Shown: positions 1 to 10,621, counted from the first letter of the stretch. The stretch: DNA of 23,695 bases from Paramecium sonneborni (GCA_905182985.1 CAJJDN010000303.1:5610-29304), one strand, 5' to 3'. Numbers and translations are program-made. Notes: generated from the letters alone by a model not told the origin.

Positions 1-1860
1 TATAAAATAGATAGATTTATACATTAATTAAATATTTATGGATCTGCCAAATAACTTTATAATTAAATATTTTATAAGAATTATTAACAATAATTAACAA
101 TTCTAATAAAGTTCAAGTAATGTACACATTCAATTATTGAGAAGATTATTAATTCTTAAATATTTCAAAACAATAAATGATTAAGTATTAATATGATACA
201 TAATTATCGTTGAATTCTATTTTTCTTATGTAATCTATTTTAGTTAATGATTCATCTTATTATTAATAAAAAAGGTTTTTGATGGTTTTTATGATGGAGG
301 TTATACATAACCTGGTTATATGTATAAAAAAGTTGGAGATGATTGATTGCATTTTTATTAAGGATAGATGATATGGATATTTATTATTGGCATATTCAGG
401 TTAATATTTGGTTATGTATTAAATTTAATGGGCTGTTTAATTAGATAAGGTGATTTTATTTATATTTCATATTAGATATGAATAGGTGTATGTAAATTTT
501 GGCACTAAAATTGTGCAAAATGTTCAGCAAATAAATATTGTTTCTTGTTTACTGTAATCAGTATCAAGATTAGCAATATGTTGAATTATATTTGTAAATG
601 TTTCCAGATAAAAATGGTTGTAATGATGATCATTGATTAGAGTAAAAGAGTAAAGGAGTTTTGACAAAGTTAGTACTAAAAATTGGGCAATGACTTATAT
701 TTAAGTATTTATCTAATAAGGTGACTAACTTTTTGATTTAATATTCTAATAAAGATGAAATATAGAACAAACAAATTAAACAAAATCTTAAATTCTATCT
801 TAAATATTAGTTTTATAACATGATTTTATGAGTATGATTTTGATATGTATAATAAGATTATAATTTGGTGTATTTCAAGATTTCTTAGATTTCAGTTCTT
901 AAACACTCTAAAATTTCAAATAATTAGTAAATACAGAATTGGCTAAAGACTATTTCTAAAAAACCACCAGTTGTGGAATCTTAATTAATGTAATAATTTT
1001 TTAGTATTCAACATATAATTGATTATTTGATGATATTAAATAATTATTTATAATTATCCTTTCTTTTTTAAAGAATACTTTTAATTTCAAACTATCAGCT
1101 TACCAACAGACCTTTAGAATAATAGATAATTATAAAATTTGATGTTTCAATAAAATTAATTCTATATCTAAATTTAAGATTTTCAAAATTGACTAGCTAA
1201 ATGATGATTGTAAGGATTTTTAAACTAGACTTAGATTATAATTAGAATAATTAAAATGAATTAATTATAAAGAAATGAGAAATATTGTTTTGTTGTTTTT
1301 GCTTAGGATTTTATTGAGGGTACACAAATGGTATAGGTAAAATAGGAAATACCATTTTTACATCAATTATCATTACTTAACATCATATTTATGTAAAGTT
1401 GCATGCCTTCAAATTTAGGATGGAATAATTCAATACAATGATGAGAAATACATATAATTTGCAAGAAAACTACTTAAAGAATTAGAATTAATTAGAGAAT
1501 TTATTTTGAAATAGGAGGAATAGAATAAAAATGTTTTCCATTATGCATCATTCTAAGAAATTAATTGAAATATGGAAAATAAATGATATAAGGTATAAAT
1601 TCTCATAAAAGTTGATTGAATACATATTGGGAAATAATTAAAAAAAATTAAATTTAGAAAAATAAATAAAATTAAAGAATATTGACTAAACTAAAGGATG
1701 AAATCTTCGCTGATTCAAAATGAAAGATTATAATAATCTTTATAAATAAATTGATAATCAGGAATCATAAATATTAATATATTTATAAAAAGAGAAGAGA
1801 GAATGTAGATGATGATTAGACCTATAAAAGTTAATTTCATTATTGGGTAATTATAACATT
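1..1860. other. Region without a supportable gene
   Basis: I see no convincing gene here on either strand under the ciliate code. The longest open frames are about 100 codons, for example one on the plus strand from an ATG at 1275 to a TGA near 1567. With TGA as the only stop and this base composition, such lengths are expected by chance. A short cysteine-rich stretch near 481-660 is listed separately. The region is probably intergenic DNA plus decayed coding sequence. Confidence 0.5.
481..660 (+). pseudogene. Possible cysteine-rich relic
   Basis: After an in-frame TGA the plus strand reads about 55 codons containing six cysteines, with a C-K-F-W-H-Q-N-C-A-K-C-S-A-N-K-Y-C spacing and a later C-K-C. 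Upstream, near 275-340, another frame gives a glycine- and aspartate-rich stretch (FDGFYDGGYTQPGY). Cysteine spacing of this kind is common in Paramecium surface and DUF4215-type proteins, and such a gene lies at 2932-7244. This piece is short and its flanks are broken by TGA. It could be chance; treat it as a weak hint only. Confidence 0.15.
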
Positions 1861-1905
1861 TCAATGAAAAGACTAAATACATAGAATAATATATATGCTC
1901 TCATC

Positions 1906-1945
1906 AAAATTATTTGTTTATTATAAAAATTATTTGTTTATTATA
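1906..1945. repeat. Perfect 20-bp tandem duplication
   Basis: The 20-nt unit AAAATTATTTGTTTATTATA occurs twice head to tail without mismatch (1906-1925 and 1926-1945). It lies at the broken 3' side of the Rieske/oxidoreductase relic and probably arose by slippage. Confidence 0.85.
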
Positions 1946-2164
1946 AAATTTAGAGGCTTTTATGTGTTATCCTAAATAGCTTGGACTTTGAAAAATATTT
2001 ATTTTCTAGTTTTTTAAAAAGCTATTTCATTATATGAATTATAATTTTCATTTGTTATCTAAAATATCTCTCCAGAATAACCGAATTCTTTTAATGTTGT
2101 CAAACATGCAAATGCAGCTGCTCCAACTCCATAAATTTCTACTTTTCTTTAATCCTTATAATCT

Positions 2165-2184
2165 CTGAAATGATATTATGGAAC
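2165..2184 (-). other. 20-nt intron in the Rieske relic
   Basis: On the minus strand a 20-nt segment starts GTTCC and ends TTCAG. Removing it joins the end of the Rieske domain (P-K-R-Q) to the Rossmann part (D-Y-K-D-Q-R-K-V) in frame. The size fits Paramecium introns, although GTT and CAG are less usual ends than GTA and TAG. Confidence 0.5.
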
Positions 2185-2396
2185 TATCTTTTAGGTACAA
2201 CCAAAGGAGCAAATACTTGAATTGAATTCTCTTTCTCTTTTACTCTAAACTTTGGCTAATTATCTATTCATGAAGGTCCTTTTACCATACTATTTTTTAT
2301 ATCAGAATAACAACAATGTTTTGGATAATATAATTTATTACCAAAACACATTCCTTCAATGAATTAAAAAATCCTTATGTAATTTTCATTCATCAT

Positions 2397-2931
2397 AGAA
2401 TATTCTAATGTTGCGGTAAGAAATTTTAATTTTAATTATTTCAATTTAGAATATCTTAGATTTATAATAAATAAAAAGCAAGACAGCAAATACTAATTAA
2501 ATTTTGATTTAATGGTCTTATATAGAGAGAAAGAATATTTCTTAAGAATCATTCATTGATCTAAACTAAAAATTATCAAAAGATGGGTATTATTTAGAAT
2601 AAAGTTAAGTTATCATCTTGGCTGTATGCATTAGAATTGGTTCCTTATTGAAGCAATCATATGTATATTTAAGAAAAATGATAAATGAAATATTATTTAA
2701 ATATATAAATAGAAAAATTAAATGTTTTTGTATGTCATTAAAAAAGTGTAAACTTAGAAATCTGCTGCAGTTATACGAATTGTACTTTATGTTGAAAATT
2801 AGTAACAAGAATCTCATTACTTATGGTTAATCAGTAAACCTAAGAAAATTATGATGATTGAGTTTGTTTTATCATATTAAATCAATGATATAAGACTCGT
2901 TTTCAGTTTTTATCTTATTGATATTTATTTA
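2397..2931. other. Intergenic region
   Basis: No gene is supported. Both strands have short frames of about 70 codons around 2605-2850 that overlap each other and show no recognisable motif. The region separates the minus-strand Rieske relic from the plus-strand membrane-protein gene, so the promoters of both genes could lie here. I cannot identify a promoter motif. Confidence 0.5.
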
Positions 2932-5900
2932 ATGTTATTTTGGTTGTTCCATTTTCAGTTTTTACAAACAATTGTTGAAGCATACTATCTTTAGAATTTT
3001 GTTACTTCTTCAATTTCTGGAGATGAAGGTATATATTATTTCCATAATTTAGGATGGTTAATAAAAAATCTCTATAATGGAGCCTCTGCTCATATTTATA
3101 ATTGTGGCGGAACAACAATATTTGGAGGATATCAGATATTTGGATGCTTTTCATCAACAAAAACTTCAATCACGAAATATTTTAGGCTTCCACCACCTCA
3201 TTATAAAGTGATTATAGATATTAACTTTTGGAAGTTAAATATATAAATATCATAAGGATTGATGATTGGCCAAGCAATCAATTTTTTTATATAATCATAG
3301 ATCAATGGATTCAATCTTGGTTTTTTCCGGGAAATACAGGATTAAATGTATGTGGTGGCCCTGGTACAGACTATAGTTCAAGCTAATATAATAATTTTTC
3401 TCATCATACATTAAATTCAATAATTGTTGAATTATACGCAGACTGTGATATCACAGTATTTATATTTAGTTTAAAAGTTTTTAGAACTTTTGGGGATTAA
3501 CTGATTTCAGGATAACATTATATGAATGCTACTTGGGATGTCAGTTTTGTTTAGATTCAACTAGTGATTGTTTATTGTGGAAATTGTGGAAATCTTATTT
3601 TGACTTATAAAATCTTGATAATGGTTTAGAAGGATGGATTAAAAATAACAGATTTGGTTAATTTACTTATTCAACAAATGATTGTAAATATGTAAATAAT
3701 TAATAGTTTAATACAAAATGATTATCTTAAATAAATGGGATTCAGCCATAACTTATCTTACACTGCCAGATCATATTGCTTTAATAATTCAATTTAGAAT
3801 TGAATATCATTCAGTTTTACCAATTACTGTAAGTGTTTATATAAATGATAAATATAGATATGGACTTATAAGTTCAATTAGGTAAGTTGATTATAGAACT
3901 TATAAGATTGATGATAATAACAATTATATTAAATTAGAAATATATAGTGTAGATGGCTAAGTAAGTATTAGTGAATTATAAATAATACTTCAAGGACCAA
4001 TAGATTTGATTTCCTGTTTTGATAATAATTTAGCGCCTTTTGATGGTTGTTTTGCTAAATAAGTATCATGTGTGGATGGATGTAATTTTTGTGTAAATGG
4101 AGAATGTCTAATGTGTGATATTAGATGGGATTTTAATGTAGATAATAAAAATTGTGAACCTCATTGTGGTGATTAATTAATTACAGCAAATGAGTAATGT
4201 GACGATGGAAATGAAATTCCATATGATGGGTGTCATAAGTGTTACTTTTCTTGCCCTTTATAATGCAGAAATTGTTTATTTGGTAAATGCTAAGCATGTG
4301 CTTCAGGTTATTATTATTCAAATGGAATTTGTATTATAAATTATTACAATTTTCTTATTGACAATTTAAATGAAGTTCATGTTGATTTTAAAGATTTACT
4401 AGATTATTAATAAGAAATTGATGTTGCAGTATGTGGAGATGGACAAGTTCAGTAAAATGAAGAATGCGATGATGGAAATAATTTTCCTAATGATGGTTGT
4501 TATAATTGTAATTTTTAAAGTATTTTAAATTGTTTGCTATGTTAATTTGGAGTTTGCTAGATTTGCTAACCAAATTATGTATAAATTAATCATAAATGTT
4601 TGGATTAAAAAGCACAATATGAATCAGTTATTTGTTAAAAATCAGATTCATTCTTAGATAACAATTTAATTTAAGAATATGGTTTTCAAAGTGATGACTA
4701 TAATATTGTCTGATATATGTTTGCTTATGATACAATATCCTAATTTCTAAATTTATTTTTAAACCCAACAATATTTATTTATATGATCTTTGTGATCTAG
4801 GTTTATAAAAAATCAGTAATCCCAATCAAATCTAGTAATTGTCGTGTAGCTAATTTTGTGAAATTTGTTTATTCGGATAATGTAAGAAATGTATAGCTAA
4901 TCTTTTTCTGTTAAAAAATGAATGTATTTCTAAAATCTCAAAAGGAATACTTGTATTTGAAGATGGAATTCATTAAAATCGAATAGAGATTGGTTGCTAT
5001 AAATGTAATAATAGTTGTCAAATTTAATGCCTTTAATGTTTGAATTCTTATTGTATCTAATGTATTAATGGTTGGTCTCTTAATGATGGAATTTGCATTT
5101 AAAATTGTGGAGATAATTAAGTGGCTGTAATTTCTCAAGAGGAATGTGATTCTAATTAAGATGAGTGTATAAATTGTAAGTTTGTTTGTCCTGACAATTG
5201 CGAATTTTGCATAAATTCTTAAGAATGTTTGATTTGCTATGAACCCTATATTAAGATAAATAATGAATGTTAATAAGCTTGTTTGGTTGGATGTAAGAAA
5301 TGTATTAATGGTATTTGTTATGATAATTGCCCAAATGGTGAATTAAATATTGATGGAATTTGCTATTCAATTTGTGGAGATGGTATATAATAGTAAAAAG
5401 AATAATGTGATGATGGTAATAATATTTAATTTGATGGATGCTATAAATGTGAATATTCATGTCCAATCTATTGTAAAAATTGTTTTCAAGGAATTTGTTA
5501 TGAATGTTAACCACACTTTTTACTGATTGATAATAAATGTTATGATGACTGTGGCAGTGGAATAAAAGCTTATGAAGAAGAATGTGATGATGGTAATATT
5601 ATTGATCTTGATGGTTGTACTTCTACCTGTAAAATTGAACTTGAATATAAATGTTAAGAAATCTCTTTTAGTTATTCTGATTGTTAATATTCTCCCTCTC
5701 CTTACATGCTAGTCAAATTCTTAAACTAAACTTATAATAAGTATTATCTTGAAATTACATTCTCTTAAGCCATCTATTTCAATAAGAGTTATATTTTATC
5801 AACTCTATTTAATTTTAGTATTGATTCAATATCCACTTCAGATTATTCAATCAAATTACAATCCAACTAATAATCAGTAATCAATTAAATTCTACACTTT

Positions 5901-7244
5901 TAATTTAAAGTTCAAATTAAATTATTAACTTCTACAAATAGTAGCATTGTTAATCTGAATATTCAACTTAATAATTAAGCATTTAATTAAGAAGATATCA
6001 AATTACTCAATCCTAAACAATCAATATTTCTAAAGTAATTTGTCTCTATGAGCGAATCTGATTTACATAAGACTAAATAACTCACTTAATCATAACAAGT
6101 TATGATCATAGCTTAGGGAATTTGTGGGGTTATTGTTTTAATTTCTGGCAATTTTCAAATCTTTGTTGAAATTTTAGATAATCTCTAATACTAATCATAC
6201 TTAAAATATATCAATATCATTTATCCTGAAAATCTTTATATTTTTTTTGAATCTACTAATTTTATAAGTATTATACCAATTTTAAATTATCTCAACATCA
6301 ATCAATTTTATTCATAATTATTGTTTTCAGACTTTATTGAGTCTTATGCTAAATTAAAATTTTACAATTTAAATGCTCATTTATTAAATAATTTGGAATT
6401 TTTTTTTATTTAGGTTATATCAACTTTTTTATTTGTTATTCTATTGAAATTTATTTGTTACATCACTTTTAAAGTAATTTATAAAATTTAAACCTAACAT
6501 TTGCTAGTTTTAAAGCTCAGAAGTTTCAAATCTAAACTAATGATAATATCACTTAATTGGATATATAATTTTTTTCATCAGATCTAAATTTTTATCTATT
6601 AATTTTATTAAGATGGTTTGATAGATTTATTGTTAGCTAATGCCTGGGATTTACTATTTAAAGCATTTTTATAATTAGAGTCCTCATCATATTTGGAGGT
6701 TATTTCCATAATATAAATAGCATTATGTTATATTATTTTGGCTTCCTCAGCAATATTTATAATCTATTTCTTTAAGCAGGTCTACTCAAGAAAAGAATAT
6801 CAATTAAATTATAAATACAAAGCTGTCTATGTGCTTAAACAGTTTTTATTTTGTTATTTCTTAATATGTTTTCAAAATAATTAATTGATTTAATTATTGA
6901 TGTTAACAACAACAAATATGATTTACTTAATAATGTTAATTTTTGTAGACTTTAATTTAAAAAAATTAGATAAAGTACAATTTATCATCTTAGAAATTTC
7001 AATAATTTCATTTACTTTTTCCTCGCTATTTTATTTAGAGGACTACAGTTATTTAATTAATGAAGAAAATAAAATCCTTTTAGGTTTTTCTTAAATTTAT
7101 TTGTTGATTTCAGGTTTGCTGGCAATTTTCATTAAATAGATCATAATGATTTATTAATAAATTAAAAAAAGATGTCTTAAAAAGAAGAAAAAAAGGACAG
7201 CTTACAAAAAGGCAACACATTTAATTTTTGAAGCGGTTATGTGA
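2932..7244 (+). CDS. Cysteine-rich DUF4215-repeat multi-pass membrane protein
   Basis: With introns 3029-3052, 3234-3256, 3456-3484, 3684-3706 and a 32-bp IES-like insert (4704-4735) removed, this is one frame of about 1,393 residues ending at TGA 7242-7244. It starts with a likely signal peptide (MLFWLFHFQF). A region of about 350 residues follows (N-C-G-G-T-T-I-F-G-G-Y; F-W-K-I-D-D-W), then five cysteine repeats at roughly residues 378-865 of the type CGDG...EQCDDGN...DGC..C...C..C. These are DUF4215 / Myxococcus-type cysteine-rich repeats, and the third is degenerate. From about residue 1010 to the end there are six or seven hydrophobic segments, and a lysine-rich tail (KKRCLKKKKKR) follows. 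Large families of this architecture are known in Paramecium. Location at the plasma or ciliary membrane with an extracellular cysteine-rich part is inferred; ligand and role are unknown. Apart from the insert there is no frame break, so the gene looks functional. Confidence 0.85.
3029..3052 (+). other. Intron 1 (24 nt) of the membrane-protein gene
   Basis: The segment starts GTATAT and ends TTTAG, the canonical Paramecium GTA...TAG form. It falls between G-D-E and G-W-L-I-K, and its removal keeps the conserved start of the extracellular region in frame. Confidence 0.85.
3234..3256 (+). other. Intron 2 (23 nt), atypical ends GTT...AAG
   Basis: Splicing from GTTAAA to ATAAG turns two incompatible frames into N-F-W-K-I-D-D-W-P-S-N-Q-F, a smooth continuation. 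No pair of TA dinucleotides is far enough apart here for an IES, so a tiny intron with unusual ends is the best reading. A 1-nt indel is the alternative. Confidence 0.6.
3456..3484 (+). other. Intron 3 (29 nt) of the membrane-protein gene
   Basis: The segment starts GTATTT and ends TTTTTAG. Removal joins D-C-D-I-T to N-F-W-G-L-T-D-F-R-I-T-L-Y-E-C in frame and restores the first cysteine cluster. Confidence 0.85.
3684..3706 (+). other. Intron 4 (23 nt) of the membrane-protein gene
   Basis: The segment starts GTAAAT and ends TAATAG. Without splicing the frame meets TGA at 3719-3721. With splicing it reads S-T-N-D-F-Q-Y-K-M-I-I-L-N-K-W and stays open. Confidence 0.85.
4704..4735. mobile_element. 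32-bp TA-bounded IES-like insert inside the membrane-protein gene
   Basis: The insert runs from a TA at 4704 to just before a second TA at 4736-4737. Its ends are inverted repeats, TATTGT on the left and ACAATA on the right, and the similarity extends to 9 of 11 positions. Kept in, it brings a TGA at 4711-4713 and a frame change. Removed with one TA left, the gene reads D-D-Y-N-I-L-I-S-K-F on into the next cysteine cluster. No AG lies in the insert, so it cannot be an intron. Size and TA boundaries fit the shortest class of Paramecium IESs, which PiggyMac cuts in known species. The ends differ from the TAYAGYNR consensus at the fourth position and at the eighth. Confidence 0.7.
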
Positions 7245-8494
7245 TTCAATATACATTCTTTTTAAATTTAAATAATAAATCATTATTAGATAAATGATTA
7301 TTAAAAACATAGAACTCTGTATAACATTATTAAAAATTATCTTTATAAATATCTCTCAAATTTATTTTAAATTCTGATTCATTAAATTTTATTTTAAATA
7401 TTCTTTCATTTGTAAAATATCACTATGTGTTAAAGTGTTGTTCTGAAGATAATTCATTGTAAAATGTTAGATAGTATTTAATCTATTTTGAGTTTATTTG
7501 TAATTTTATTGATTAATGGAATTTGAGATAATATTTATTTCTAGTTTAATAAAAATACAATAATCTTATTCTAATTTTATAATGGTTAATAGTTTAAATT
7601 TAATTAATTTTAAATTATTCTTCTTATGAAAATTGAAAATGGGTAAAATCTGCTACCTTTCTTTTATAATTTTACACTTTGAATCTAAATTATTAAGCCT
7701 TTGATATTCATTTATTCATAAAATTCGATTATTATAATAAATGAAGATTTCTTAATAAAAATTACTAAGCTAAGGAAATATGATATATTTCATTCTCATC
7801 TGTATTTTATAAAAGTTAAATATTTTTGAGTTAGTTTAGAATAGAACTTTAAGTATTTGTAGAAATTCATCAAAAATATAAAACATTTTTAGATTATAAG
7901 CTTTGAAACTGAATTCTTTGTTTTCATATTTGAATATTATTTCAATCTCTGTATATTCTTATCGTTTTAAAACGAATTTTTTATAATTATATAATTTTGT
8001 TCAATTAGTAAAAAAATAATTTAAATAAATAAAATTGGATAAAAAATCTTGCTGTTTACAAACCTAAAATATAAATTGAAAAAAAAAATAATTGTAAAAT
8101 TAAATATCTAAATATTATTAATTTATTATAGTTAATAATTGTAAAAAAATAATAAAGAATTAAGATTATGAGGAATTTGATGAAGACTATGAAAAAAAGA
8201 GATAGATATAATAGAGAAATTACATAAGAAGAAAATGGCAGTAATTGAAAAAGATGCTTTGCTGATAAAAATTCAAAAGAGTAAAGATTGACAATCTAAA
8301 AGTTTCTGAAAGTAATGTTAGAGCATTCGGATTACAATAAGGGTTTATAAAGAATTTAGTAATCACATCATTGAATTTGAATTATTGAGAAATGACCGAT
8401 GATTTAAAGATGTAATTAAAATTTAAAATCCAGCAAAAATAAAATTTAAATGGAAGTAGTAGTAATTTATGAGATGAGTATGTGGAATTCATGA
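7245..8494. other. Region without a supportable gene
   Basis: The plus strand has short open frames near 8160-8290 rich in lysine and glutamate (D-Y-E-E-F-D-E-D-Y-E-K-K-R) and near 8276-8390, each ended by TGA. The minus strand has frames of about 90 codons near 7440-7710. None shows a motif. Because a WD40-like piece begins at 8495 and these frames lead into it, part of the region may be the decayed 5' portion of that gene. The 3' end of the membrane-protein gene lies just upstream; I see no poly(A) signal I would trust. Confidence 0.4.
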
Positions 8495-8737
8495 GAATCT
8501 AACTTTTTATACTCAGGAGGATCAGACTCAATAATTCAGATTTATGATACCAGTGATGTAAATTTATCTGATTGGAGTCCATTTATAAAGAGAGATTCAT
8601 AATAATATGGTATTTCATTACGAATTGATGGTTTTTTGGCATAAATTGTTACTTTTAATATTTCTAGCATGATTATTCAAAAAATTGATCTGATCTCATT
8701 TAAAGCAACAAAAATAATCTTGAAGTAGTTTAAATGA
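8495..8737 (+). pseudogene. Stray WD40-like fragment
   Basis: About 80 codons between two TGA codons begin N-F-L-Y-S-G-G-S-D-S-I-I-Q-I-Y-D-T, the usual end of a WD40 blade (hydrophobic, S/A-G-G-x-D, then I-x-I-Y/W-D). Just upstream of the first TGA (8492-8494) the same frame reads M-W-N-S. The rest (D-W-S-P-F-I-K-R-D-S-Q-Q-Y-G-I) is not clearly a second blade. It stands apart from the larger WD40 region at 12780-15600 and could be a remnant of another copy of that family. It has no plausible start and is closed on both sides, so I read it as a relic. Confidence 0.4.
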
Positions 8738-8986
8738 TAAAATTCATAGTATATATTTAAATTAAAATATTAATAATCTGAAATAAGAATTATAATAGAG
8801 ATTCATTACAGAAAAATATTTATTTTATTTAGTCTGTTATAAAATCTTATAGAAACTTTGTGTTACCATAAATTAAGAATAATGCAAATATTATGAAAGT
8901 CAACAATTTGCAAATAAATTACTAAATTATTGTACTTTATGCATAATATAATAAATTACATAATATAATAAAAGATATTATATATA

Positions 8987-9559
8987 ATGAATAAATAACA
9001 ACAGACCCTTATTAACGTAGCAGGCCAAAAATTTAATTCTTATGCTTCTTTGGAGAATTAAATTTCTTTGATATTAAGACAATACAAAGAAGATGAAACT
9101 CTAAAATAGTAAGACTTTTTTTTTATTATTGATGTATTGAAGTTTCATCCTAATTATTATTAATCAGAGGTTGACAAGATAAAATCTATTATTGTAAAGC
9201 GAAATCCAAAAGAAAAACAAAATTCCATTTGCTTTTATTTTGTTAGTGATGATGGATAAATGAAATATTTCAATTATAAGAATTATCTAAATGAGATTAA
9301 TAAATTACAACAATAATAGATTTCTAATGGAAACTAGGTAACCAATTTGTTTTAGAATAAGATTAACTCGTTTACTTTAACATTTTTTGCAGTTATACTT
9401 ATGTGTATATTTCAAACTATACCAAATTTGATTGTTAAATTTCAAAATTTCTTGGAAAACATCAAAAGATATTTAGGTTAATTGATTGGTATAAAAAAGA
9501 AGAATTATGAAAGAATAGCTTAATTCCTCATTTAAAAGTAGAAGGACAGAAGAAATTGA
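8987..9559 (+). CDS. DUF3223-like protein with one membrane segment
   Basis: A 190-residue frame opens at ATG 8987, just after an A/T-only stretch, and closes at TGA 9557-9559. Residues about 14-104 fit the DUF3223 pattern: G-Q-K-F near the start, a helix, Q-Q-D-F-F-F-I-I-D-V-L-K-F-H-P-N at 41-56 (the conserved L-x-x-H-P), then I-C-F-Y-F-V-S-D-D-G at 81-90 and F-N-Y-K-N-Y-L at 95-101. A hydrophobic segment at about 129-150 (F-T-L-T-F-F-A-V-I-L-M-C-I-F) is probably a membrane anchor, and a lysine-rich tail follows. DUF3223 has no firmly assigned reaction that I can state. After the TGA the same frame stays open for about 65 codons (W-E-Q-K-D-Y-K-F-I-K), so the TGA may be a nonsense change in a longer protein. 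The domain call is by eye. Confidence 0.55.
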
Positions 9560-9633
9560 TGGGAATAGAAGGATTATAAATTCATTAAAAATAGTAAAAT
9601 AATTTTAAGAATTAAAACAAAAAATCATAAACC

Positions 9634-10621
9634 TATAAAAACAAATGATTATTCATATTATATAGATTTATAATTATCAAATATATTGATTTAATTCTTA
9701 TACATTCCAATATATATGTAATTAGATTTTTTTTTGTTTTAAAGTTAAAATCAATATTTAAAATATATTTGATGTATTTTAAAATCTAAGCTTCAAGATA
9801 TCTTTAAAAAATATAAAATATTATTTGTCAAGCGATGGAATTTAAAAAATTTTAATTGGCAATAAACCAAAATAAATTGAAATGCATATGATTGTGAAAT
9901 AAATAGGATGTTGATAAAAAATTAATAATTTAAAAAGAACTTAAGTAAATATATTTATTTGTATTCTTAACTAATATAATAAAAATAATTGAATCAAAAA
10001 TTTTGTTTAAATATATGTGAAAGTTAAGGAAATTAAAGTTGTCTCACTATAATCATTATTGCTAAGACTTCAACGCTATTTTGTCTGAAATAATTTCTTA
10101 ATTTTAACATGAATAACAAATTGATTAATTGAAAGGAAATAAATATAATGGTTATACATCCTTAATTTAACAAAATTTTTTACTTTATTTTATAATATAA
10201 AAAAGGTTAAAAAAGAGATTTATTGTAGTCATGAAAATAAATATCATAGATTGAAGCAGTTATAATTTAAACCTCTTAACTATCTTTTATAATTTTAGAA
10301 AATATTAAAGTACTAAATTTGCTTCTCAGTTAATTTTTAATATGATCTGCAAATTGATTTATCTTCAATTATATTGTTAACCTAATTTAAAACCTTATTT
10401 CATTTTCCTCATTTTTATTTATTTATTCTATAGTAGAGATTGAATTATTGCCATTCAATGATGAATAAAGAAAAAAATATTTTTAATTTAATCATTAGAG
10501 AATAATTAAGAAATTTATATTTAAATATTTTATTCGTTCTTGTGAAAGCTATTAAAATATTATTAAAGATTTTGAAGATATTTGGAAAAATTATGAAATT
10601 TAATTTTTAGAATTAATTAAT
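9634..10621. repeat. Duplicated block, copy 1 (IES retained), 988 bp
   Basis: This stretch recurs at 10623-11536, apparently without other differences, except that copy 1 contains a 74-bp insert at 9701-9774. The length difference (988 against 914) equals the insert exactly. Copy 1 ends at the N at 10622. This looks like two overlapping contig ends, one from unexcised and one from excised molecules, joined without being merged. Confidence 0.85.
9701..9774. mobile_element. 74-bp IES shown by its precise absence in the second copy
   Basis: In copy 1 the sequence reads ...TTCTTA, then the insert starting TACATTCC and ending TTTGATG, then TATTTTAAAATC. In copy 2 it reads TTCTTATATTTTAAAATC, so the segment is gone and one TA remains. 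Both ends read TACAT inward (TACATTCC and, on the other strand, TACATCAA), close to the Paramecium/Tc1-mariner IES consensus TAYAGYNR apart from the fifth base. About 74 bp fits the roughly 10-bp periodic length distribution described for Paramecium IESs. The clean TA-to-TA difference is direct evidence of excision. Confidence 0.85.

Larger units (their letters stand above)
1861..2396 (-). pseudogene. Rieske / AIFM3-like FAD oxidoreductase relic
   Basis: Read on the minus strand from 2396, this gives the C-terminal part of a Rieske iron-sulfur domain (G-N-K-L-Y-Y-P-K-H-C, then K-G-P-S, then D-N-Q-P-K-F-R-V-K-E), followed by F-A-P-L. A 20-nt intron (2184-2165) then joins in frame to a Rossmann start, K-V-E-I-Y-G-V-G-A-A-A-F-A-C-L-T-T-L, and I-T-N-E-N-Y. 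This order matches AIFM3-type proteins, which fuse a Rieske domain to an FAD/NAD(P) reductase. Breaks: an in-frame TGA at 2270-2268; the expected CPxHG ligand motif reads YPKHC, so an iron-sulfur cysteine is lost; the nucleotide-binding GxGxxG reads G-V-G-A-A-A. The N-terminal Rieske ligand pair and the rest of the FAD domain are missing. The frame closes at TGA 1863-1861. I see a decayed fragment, not a working enzyme. Confidence 0.6.

Noticed and set aside
2605..2830. Overlapping 70-codon open frames on both strands
   Set aside because: They overlap antisense to each other, show no motif, and are of a length expected by chance in such A/T-rich DNA.
4938..5514. Minus-strand open frames inside the cysteine-rich gene
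   Set aside because: They are shadows of the plus-strand cysteine repeats and show no motif of their own.
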